This document shows, piece after piece, positions 48,901 to 55,464 of a DNA stretch of 64,000 nucleotides. The notes beneath the pieces were generated by a model. That model worked only from the letters and a program-made list of their open reading frames with translations. It was not told the origin of the DNA and did no database searches. The stretch lies in NCBI GenBank assembly GCA_945862295.1, contig CAMAXT010000005.1, positions 1 to 64,000 of the forward strand. The letters run 5' to 3'. Positions within the stretch are counted from its first letter, which is position 1. The number at the start of each line of letters is the position of its first letter. The DNA is from Pseudobacteriovorax antillogorgiicola (lineage in GTDB: Bacteria > Bdellovibrionota_B > Oligoflexia > Oligoflexales > CAIYRB01). The position numbers and the translations under genes were made by a program.

Positions 48901-49688
48901 TCGAAGCCGCTTCTTATGCGATTGATGAAGAAGGCCGCTTCTTAGAAGACGAGCTAAAAACCGCAGAAGCTCTCGATGCTGAAAAACGGCAGATGTCTAG
49001 ACTTCAAGAGGAGCAAAAGTTAATCCGTAAACTCGAAGATAAGCGGCATGATTTACGCGATCGCCGGGAGCTCGAGAAACGCCGCTTCCATGCCGAGCTA
49101 GTAGCGAGAGAGAACGAGGTGTTTATTGCAGGCTGTGCCCGTAAAGAGCAAGACATGGTCCACGAAGAGTCTAGAAGAGACCGTGAGATGATCGATCAAT
49201 TGGCAGCAGAGTGTGAAACACTCCTTGCTCGTGTGGTTGATAATTTTGGTTTGAATATGCCAGTCGCAGGCCTTTTAGTTGCAAGAGATATGCGCGTCCA
49301 AAGTCCAAGCCGTAGGCAAGTAGTCACCCAAGCCAGAAACGAAGGTCTCGATCCAACCGTCGAATTCCAGTCTGTGGAAGACGAGTGCTTTAAGATCCTC
49401 AACGCGATGCCGAAAAAAGTTATTGGCCGCGAGCTAGGTCGCAAGACTCCTCATGAAGCCATGGCTCTTTTCCGCGAGTGCAGCGAGCGCGTTCGTTCCC
49501 ATCTCTTGGATAGTCTCGGCGAACCAATGAGAAGCGTGTTTTCGCAGATGATTAGCGTTTCTTCACCGCAAGACCAAACAGATGTCTTAACAGTCATCGA
49601 CACCGCTTCGTCCGAGAAGCTTGAAGAATTCGTCAACGATTTGCGCTACCAAGCTCAGATTAGCTTTAGTAATCCCGAGAAACTGTAA
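45969..49688 (+). CDS. Giant coiled-coil protein with 63 x 15-residue repeats and unrecognised C-terminal domain
   Basis: 1239-aa ORF; residues 41-985 split exactly into 63 units of 15 residues with pattern xxxAxxR(I/L/V)xxxLxxE. Confidence 0.93.
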   Translation: MRKQFEPAIEDLKTDTTSASPRLFDELGHDDFFGDEQIDREIQLQLRSAEQQSNEKKAIDRFLYEILKIEQDLVQQLKKKIFDQENSQASKRLEDRMRAEELASQNRIREKLSKEKMESEKRIQRQIQLEQLRLQNRFIEKKNEEEATLKVRKTELLKNEQTAISSLRSDLQIKMETESAARLKEALATEKKLADERLEDLKNNEFALVRKKIAEMRKREESVVAETIANYENQAKTQLDGMLKAAFEKEEELSKARIDEASTNHKQKFASDIERSKRVVSVEAEKIRAKLQESENQRLVRTIAELEKNAAAEIETLRASMLADEEKQSLIRIQTRIHDEAKNVELRLKLRFEEEKKTSDRRRSQQIAIEVTESEHRAQKQQILEEAAAAARLQSDLKLEKNQSSERIEAAKMMELDAARQRIVEQKAAEASAKTQRIASNEIKEHKHIEEFCEALAEREKIEINCRLEENLRAEQLDSQSRIKTAKEQFGIAAAKKLASEFEKEAQQSKVRVQRAMVSEDTYISDYESKLIADEAKARDLRIAESLAKEEQDSKNRAQIRWSEENRKATARVEQCLVTEAKESDHRISARVIKEDIDAQERIDTRIDREKSDASARFSVMMRKESEEAEIRVRQRLAMEAAEAEQRRVILCQNEEELAKKRVVLALEIEESEAKERLSRMYSKERMEAEKRLASRLESEESDARVRVSRRLNDEMAEAEKRSELHVAKEELESQQRVRNLMEKEQASANKWREQALAKETVEAGIRQEKRLKEEKESSDRRAGALLEEEKTTGRDRLKTSLVEEDQASARRVAQRMEAEQHEHELRIAQYLAEESEVSEQRLAAVLEREDIESKKRIRQLVEQEEREHVLRTERQIAREERESRARLESSITKERKDSETRIKEYLAKDDLEAKRRHTENLTKEADEMKRFKAEVVVKEETTYQRRLASRLEFERSASRTRVEQAIASEELESQKRIEAASYAIDEEGRFLEDELKTAEALDAEKRQMSRLQEEQKLIRKLEDKRHDLRDRRELEKRRFHAELVARENEVFIAGCARKEQDMVHEESRRDREMIDQLAAECETLLARVVDNFGLNMPVAGLLVARDMRVQSPSRRQVVTQARNEGLDPTVEFQSVEDECFKILNAMPKKVIGRELGRKTPHEAMALFRECSERVRSHLLDSLGEPMRSVFSQMISVSSPQDQTDVLTVIDTASSEKLEEFVNDLRYQAQISFSNPEKL
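46089..48923 (+). repeat. 63 tandem 45-bp coding repeats (15-aa units, diverged)
   Basis: Hand segmentation, no indels; Arg at unit position 7 in about 48/63 and Glu at position 15 in about 55/63. Confidence 0.9.
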
Positions 49689-49738
49689 ATTTTTACCTGG
49701 TTTGATTCGGTGCCACAGTACCTAATCACTAATTTCGG

Positions 49739-50701
49739 TTAAACTGTCATCTGATCGATAACGTCTTTCACGTTATCGATTTTCTTTATTTCCCCAACAC
49801 TTTTCCCAGCCTGATAGAATTCCTTGTAATCACTTCCTTGACTCAACGATTTCTTGAGTTGCCAGACTGATTTTAGGCTGTAAAACGTCCGCATCCAGTG
49901 CTTTGTGCGGTTGTTTTTAAGTAGATATCTCGTCAGTGGGCCAGCCTTTGTCCCTACAGATTTAATATAAGGTGTGTTAATGACCGAAACAGGCACACCC
50001 GTTATTTTTTCAGACAAAACGATGTCTTCCGGCTGAGCCTTTAGAATCGCTTGTTTGTAGTCCGCATGCGCTGAACACTCTGTGGTAGCAATCATCCTAG
50101 TTCCAAGCTGAACGCCATCATAGCCCATAGCAAGAGCAGCTTTGTACGCAATTGGGCCTCCAATTCCTCCAGCACAGATCATCGGTAAATTGAACTTTTT
50201 GAGCGAGCTATAAAGCTCTTGTGGAGATATCCGACCGGCATGCCCACCTGCAGTGTTATTGACACAAATCAAGCCATGAACACCGCTATCGATAGCTTTT
50301 TTCGCATACTTTTCTTCAGTCACGTCATGAAACACAGTTCCACCAGCTTGCGCGACCCGGTCAGTAACCCACCTAGGATTGCCTAATGCTGTAATAAAAA
50401 ACCTAACACCTTCTTCTAACGCCACATCCAACCATTCCTGGTTGCGTTTTAGGTATGTTTTTGACGAACCTTCGATCAACAGATTGAGGCCGATCGGTTT
50501 TTTCGTCAGCATTCGGATGTGTTTTAAACCGTCGCGAAAATTATAACGGTTCACAAACACCAGTGAGACTGGTTGTACAATTCCGATTCCACCCGCTTCA
50601 GATACCGCTGCTACAAGATCTGGATTGCTACACGGGTACATTGCACCACCTATAATCGGGTTTTTGATACCAAGTAATTTGGTGAAAGAAGTAGGTGCCA
50701 T
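49739..50701 (-). CDS. Nitronate monooxygenase family protein (2-nitropropane dioxygenase-like)
   Basis: IKNPIIGGAMYPCSNPDLVAAVSEAGGIGIVQP, CVNNTAGGHAGR, PMICAGGIGGPIAYKAALAMGYDGVQLGTRMIATTEC. Confidence 0.9.
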   Translation of the reverse strand: MAPTSFTKLLGIKNPIIGGAMYPCSNPDLVAAVSEAGGIGIVQPVSLVFVNRYNFRDGLKHIRMLTKKPIGLNLLIEGSSKTYLKRNQEWLDVALEEGVRFFITALGNPRWVTDRVAQAGGTVFHDVTEEKYAKKAIDSGVHGLICVNNTAGGHAGRISPQELYSSLKKFNLPMICAGGIGGPIAYKAALAMGYDGVQLGTRMIATTECSAHADYKQAILKAQPEDIVLSEKITGVPVSVINTPYIKSVGTKAGPLTRYLLKNNRTKHWMRTFYSLKSVWQLKKSLSQGSDYKEFYQAGKSVGEIKKIDNVKDVIDQMTV

Positions 50702-51053
50702 AAGTGCTCCGAAAAAGGTCCCAGATCAGAAGTCAGATTTCATTGTACGGAGAAGTCAGGTTCGATCTATAGGGCTTTTGATCATCCCATGAACCACCGC
50801 CCAGCTCATTTTTTAATCACAGGCATCAAAACCGCTCAAAAATTTCCCAGAATTCAACAATGAATGTCAGTATTTGAGAAAGACGGATGGGGGTAGGTTT
50901 TCGAAAATGCTGACATTTTTGTTTGCAAATGTATCTGAATGTTTTTAACTTGTCCTCCAGTCAGCTCAAAGTAAGACCAAATCTCTTTGATCCTCGTAGG
51001 TTCTCTTTTGAGAGCAATGCATAGTAAATCCTGTCGCTTAACGGATTGACCAG

Positions 51054-53180
51054 ATGGCGAAAAAGAAAGCCGCTGCTAAGCAGCGTGCAAACAATGAGGG
51101 AAGTAGTAAACCGATGAAGAAAGGTTCAGCTAAAGCTAAAACCGAATCTAAAAAGCTTCCTCAGGTAGAACTCGATTCTGCAAAAGAAGTCATCGATAAT
51201 GTTCGCAAGTCAGCCAAGATGATTACCGCGAGCAGTACTGCCGAATATTTCGCGAAAAACCTTCAGCAAGTGGGCTTCTCATCGCCAACCAAGGCGGTTT
51301 TAACCACGTTAAAAGAAGCTTTTGACAACGCTTTAGATGCATGTGAAGACGCTAGCATTCTTCCAGATATCCACGTTGTCGTTGAAAAAATCGGCGTTGG
51401 AACGTTGAAAAATACCGACCAGATTCTTATCCGCGTTGAAGATAACGGTCCTGGTATCGATCCCGACGATGTTCCAAAAGTATTCGGTGAATACCTAGCA
51501 AGTTCGAAATTCGGACGAGCACGTTGCTCGCGCGGACAGCAGGGTATTGGTATTTCTGCCGCAACTACCTGGGCAATGCAGACAACGGCGTCTGGTGCAC
51601 GTGTTGTGACTAAGAAAAAGACTGCCCGCAAAGCATTTAGCTGCATTGTCGACATGGATCTCAAGCACAACCGTGGAATCGTCAAAAACAAAGAGAACAT
51701 CGACTGGAAAAAAGAGCACGGCACGAACGTTGAATTTAAAATGGACGGCCGCGTTCAGTTAAACGGTGAAGGTGGTCTGTTGAACTACCTCCGCAGTACC
51801 ATTCTCGTTAATCCGCATATGTCTATTACCTACACCTTGCCTGAAATGCAGAAGACAAGAGTAGAACGAGTTACTTCAGAAGTTCCTTTGATTCCTGAAG
51901 CAACTGAGCCTCATCCTCATACGATGATTTTAGGTGAGTTTTTAGCCCACGCTCGTCTTTTCGGTCATATCAAAGCTTCAACTTGGTTGAAAAAAGGCTT
52001 TTCACGCGTCTCCGATAAAACGCTCCAAGAGCTAGTCAGTTTGCATAAGCTGCCGCCTGCGATTTTGAATCAAGCAGTCGATACAATGTCTGAATCCGAC
52101 ATCAAAACTCTCTACAGCGCTATTCAAAAGTCTGCTCTGCAGGCACCTTCAACGAGTTCAGTACTCGCTATTGGTGAAGACGGGCTGGCGTTGAGTATCC
52201 AGCGCCTTGGTGATATCGACTTTTTTTCTGTCGTATCTCGTAAACCGATGATCGCGGACTTTAAACCAGTTCAGGTCGAAGTCGCTATCGCTCGTCAAAG
52301 AGGAGTGACTGGCGAAGATAAAGAAGAATCTGTACAGGTTCTTCGTTTCGCCAATAGGGTGCCGTTGCAGTTTGATAAAGCTGCGTGCGCGATAGTAAAA
52401 GCAATCACGTCGATCAATTGGAAGCCTTATGGTCTTAGACAGCCTAAGAATTCCTTACCAATCGGCCCTTACATCATCGCGATAAGTGTGGTTTCGCCGT
52501 TTATAAAATTCAAGAATGCATCAAAAGAAACAGTTGATGGTTCTGACGAGCTAGTTGAAGAATTTCGCCGCACCCTGATGCAGGCCGGTCAGCGCCTTTC
52601 TCGTTACCTCAAGCGCGAGCACAAAGCCGATGAGCTAGAACAACGGCAACAACATATCGAGCAATTTTGCCCAATCTTGGTCGAAACTCTCGCGCGCATT
52701 GTAAACGCACCAGAAAACCGCAAGGTAAAAGCTGAAGAAGGCCTAGCTAAGATTCTGGCGCGAGATACCAAAGGTATTCGCCAAGATTTGAATGTCGCTG
52801 ATCAAAGGCTCGCCTCCTATCTTCAAGATAATAAGAAGCATCTTTCTGGATTCTTTGCGGATATCGAAAGCGAAGAAGCTGCTGCTCATTCAGAGCGTGA
52901 CTTGGAAGACGGCGAAGTAGACGAAGATGTTGATTCCGATTCAGAAGATTCTGAAAAGGGTTCAGAAAAGTCTGCGAAAAAATCCAAGGGCAAAGCTTCT
53001 AAAGTCAAAGCTTCTAAAGGCAAAAAAGCAAAAGAGAAGAATTTCAAAAAAGCAGAGAAACCCGCAGCTAAAAAAGAAGCTATGCAAGAACCGAAAGCTA
53101 GTACGAAGAAATCCGAAGCTCCGAAAAAAGCACCGACTAAGACACCACCAGCGAAGAAAACTAAGCCAAAGGCTAAGTAA
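51054..53180 (+). CDS. top6B: DNA topoisomerase VI subunit B
   Basis: GHKL ATPase TTLKEAFDNALDACEDA, RVEDNGPGID, FGEYLASSKFGRARCSRGQQGIGISAA; transducer RFANRVPLQFDKAACAIVKAITSINWKPYGL; Lys-rich tail. Confidence 0.95.
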   Translation: MAKKKAAAKQRANNEGSSKPMKKGSAKAKTESKKLPQVELDSAKEVIDNVRKSAKMITASSTAEYFAKNLQQVGFSSPTKAVLTTLKEAFDNALDACEDASILPDIHVVVEKIGVGTLKNTDQILIRVEDNGPGIDPDDVPKVFGEYLASSKFGRARCSRGQQGIGISAATTWAMQTTASGARVVTKKKTARKAFSCIVDMDLKHNRGIVKNKENIDWKKEHGTNVEFKMDGRVQLNGEGGLLNYLRSTILVNPHMSITYTLPEMQKTRVERVTSEVPLIPEATEPHPHTMILGEFLAHARLFGHIKASTWLKKGFSRVSDKTLQELVSLHKLPPAILNQAVDTMSESDIKTLYSAIQKSALQAPSTSSVLAIGEDGLALSIQRLGDIDFFSVVSRKPMIADFKPVQVEVAIARQRGVTGEDKEESVQVLRFANRVPLQFDKAACAIVKAITSINWKPYGLRQPKNSLPIGPYIIAISVVSPFIKFKNASKETVDGSDELVEEFRRTLMQAGQRLSRYLKREHKADELEQRQQHIEQFCPILVETLARIVNAPENRKVKAEEGLAKILARDTKGIRQDLNVADQRLASYLQDNKKHLSGFFADIESEEAAAHSERDLEDGEVDEDVDSDSEDSEKGSEKSAKKSKGKASKVKASKGKKAKEKNFKKAEKPAAKKEAMQEPKASTKKSEAPKKAPTKTPPAKKTKPKAK

Positions 53181-53190
53181 AAGGAACTAA

Positions 53191-54360
53191 ATGGCACGCG
53201 TAGAAGGTAAGCGGATAGCTAAAAAAGACACCGAGATCATCTCCCTAGGTAAGGACCTGTGCGAGAAGATGCTAGGCGAGCTAGAGCGGGCACAGCGGCC
53301 TATTCTTCGTGCGACAAAGTGTGCACTAGATAACTCTATATATAATGCAAAAATCGGCTTTTTGACCCCCGGGGACAAGAAGGTCTCTTCTGAATTGAAC
53401 GTGAGTTCAGTCAAAAAGATGACTCGTGCGATATTCATGTTAGAGATTCTACTTAGAAACGTCGAAATTTCTAACATCAACACGAAGCGTGAACTTTATT
53501 ACGTCGTTAAAGGTTATGTTAAGCACGAAGCCAAACTTCGTCCTCTCGATTTTACCGATCAGTCTGAGTCCGACTCAGTCATCGATTTTATCTGCGAGAT
53601 GATGGAAGCTTATCGCGAAGAACTAAACTGCGTAGCAGATGACCGAGGGGGTCAGACTTATTCCAAAAACTTAATCGTGACGGAGAAGGAGTTCGACGGC
53701 AACGAAGCGGTTGTTGACCTGTCTCTATTGGGTACCGCGCCTTACCAGCCACGTAACAGACCGCAGAATCTGGTTCTACAAGCTAAAAAGAAAATCGACT
53801 TCTGCATCATTATCGAGTCACAAGGTACAGCGAACACCCTTGTTGCCAATGGTTTCACTAAACGTCACAACTGTATTTTGATAGGTAGCCAAGGTGTTCC
53901 TTCGAACGCTGTACGTGCTTGGGTTAAAAGAATTCAAGATCAGTTATCTGTTCCTCTCTTTTTCTTTGGTGACCTCGACGCCTATACGATGCAAAACATT
54001 TTCCGCACGTTGAAGGCGGGATCGGCTGCATCACTTATCAGAAACTCCGAGTTCTGTGCTCCTGATGTTAAGTTCTTGGGCGTTCTTCCAGAAGACATCA
54101 AGAAATACGACCTGGTCGATTACGCCGTTAAAGAAAACGATCCTGCCGAAGCTCGGTCTCTCAAAAAAGCAAGAGACGCCCTTTCAAATGATCCATTCTT
54201 TAAAGACAAGAAGAACAAAGAGCTGACAGGTATTTTAGACTGGTTGGTTAAAAACAAGCGACGATGCGAACAGCAGTCCTTTATCTCAGTAGATCCTCGT
54301 GACCCGCAAATGATGGAAAAAATCATCATCGATAAAATTAAACGCGGTAACTACATTTAA
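53191..54360 (+). CDS. top6A: DNA topoisomerase VI subunit A (Spo11/Top6A)
   Basis: Catalytic-Tyr motif NTKRELYYVV, DFTDQSESDSVIDFICEMMEAYREELNCVAD, Toprim IIIESQGTANTLVANGF and FFFGDLDAYTMQNI. Confidence 0.96.
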   Translation: MARVEGKRIAKKDTEIISLGKDLCEKMLGELERAQRPILRATKCALDNSIYNAKIGFLTPGDKKVSSELNVSSVKKMTRAIFMLEILLRNVEISNINTKRELYYVVKGYVKHEAKLRPLDFTDQSESDSVIDFICEMMEAYREELNCVADDRGGQTYSKNLIVTEKEFDGNEAVVDLSLLGTAPYQPRNRPQNLVLQAKKKIDFCIIIESQGTANTLVANGFTKRHNCILIGSQGVPSNAVRAWVKRIQDQLSVPLFFFGDLDAYTMQNIFRTLKAGSAASLIRNSEFCAPDVKFLGVLPEDIKKYDLVDYAVKENDPAEARSLKKARDALSNDPFFKDKKNKELTGILDWLVKNKRRCEQQSFISVDPRDPQMMEKIIIDKIKRGNYI

Positions 54361-54373
54361 TAGTTTTCAAGGA

Positions 54374-54397
54374 AAAGGCTTCTATCAAGAAGCCTTT
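54374..54397 (+). terminator. Intrinsic terminator of the topoisomerase VI operon
   Basis: AAAGGCTTCT-ATCA-AGAAGCCTTT perfect 10-bp stem, then gcTTTT; the loop contains the stop codon of the convergent gene. Confidence 0.78.
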
Positions 54398-55236
54398 GCT
54401 TTTGACTTCAGAAGATGAGCAAAGGATGCACCTTCAGGTTTGCTGATCGCAACCAAATCGACTTTTCGAGTGAGACCTGGAATAGTTTGATTCGAAAAAC
54501 GGTCGATTTTACATTGTGGCGAGTAACCCTGAGCTTTCGCGGTTTCAAAAGCCCGTGATGTAACCAATGATTTAGCACCAACGATTTTGGTGTACTTTTC
54601 GAGTTTTGCAGTCGTATTGACCGCGTCACCAATGATTGTGAATTCCATACGACCACCGCCGCCAACAGCTCCAAAAACAACATCTCCGACGGAACATGCA
54701 GCTCTCAAATCAACAGTTGGAAGACCCAGCTCGCGCCTTTCTGACTGCCAAAGTTCCGTTTTAAAGAGAATTTCCTCTATCGATTTTAGCGCGTCCGCTG
54801 CGTATGTTGAACTCGAACCTACAGCTCCATAGTGTGCAAGTATGCCCGTAGCCACAAGTGTCACGTAAACCATGATTCCCCAAGAGACTGAGGCGCAAAC
54901 ACCTGAGAAAACTACCTGTCCTGGTTGGAGGTGTAGGCTTCGCATGACGATGAGTAGAAAGATGTAGCTAAACATCGGTGTAGTACCGATTGCTTCCTCA
55001 TTCGAAGAGTATTGAAAAAGTAACATCTGAATAAAGAAGAAATAGTCGACGGCAATAGATAGAGCGATGTCATACCATTCAAGTTTTTTAGTTAAAAGTC
55101 GGTTGATTGACCAGAGCCAGACCGTCATGTAGGTTGCGAAGAGTAAGGCGATCGGTAGTTGGTTGATCTTTAAGAGATTCCATCCGACATTTAGAACTAG
55201 CAGGCACCAGAGGCTGCAAACAAAAAACAGCTGCAC
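54385..55236 (-). CDS. Membrane protein with truncated class III nucleotidyl cyclase domain
   Basis: TM helices then DLRAACSVGDVVFGAVGGGGRMEFTIIGDAVNTTAKLEKYTKIVG; the first half of the cyclase domain is absent. Frame stays open upstream to about 55360, so the start is uncertain. Confidence 0.7.
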   Translation of the reverse strand: MQLFFVCSLWCLLVLNVGWNLLKINQLPIALLFATYMTVWLWSINRLLTKKLEWYDIALSIAVDYFFFIQMLLFQYSSNEEAIGTTPMFSYIFLLIVMRSLHLQPGQVVFSGVCASVSWGIMVYVTLVATGILAHYGAVGSSSTYAADALKSIEEILFKTELWQSERRELGLPTVDLRAACSVGDVVFGAVGGGGRMEFTIIGDAVNTTAKLEKYTKIVGAKSLVTSRAFETAKAQGYSPQCKIDRFSNQTIPGLTRKVDLVAISKPEGASFAHLLKSKAKAS

Positions 55237-55464
55237 GCCGTTGACGAAAAAAGCACGCCTAAGTTGATGCTCTAGGATCGCGCCTTTAGCTTGGTAGGTC
55301 TTCTTAGAGTTTTTTGGTTGCTGCTGCAGGTATACTTTCCAAATAAAAATCGATTGTTATCTATCGACAGTAAGTAAGGAAAACCGTAAATTGGAATTCT
55401 TGGAATATGATAAAAAACGGTCATTTTCCGAATGATTTCATGAAAAAAGCGACCGAGAATCTTT

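Noticed and set aside
46089-48923. Repeat region as a mobile or recombinogenic DNA tandem repeat
   Set aside because: Repeats are conserved at protein level but well diverged in nucleotides; no near-identical adjacent 45-bp units noticed, so recent DNA-level expansion is not supported.
51263-51724. 153-aa minus-strand ORF inside top6B
   Set aside because: Antisense to the conserved GHKL ATPase region.
52927-53190. 87-aa Lys/Arg-rich plus-strand ORF over the Top6B tail
   Set aside because: Alternative frame of the Lys-codon-rich tail; composition explains it.
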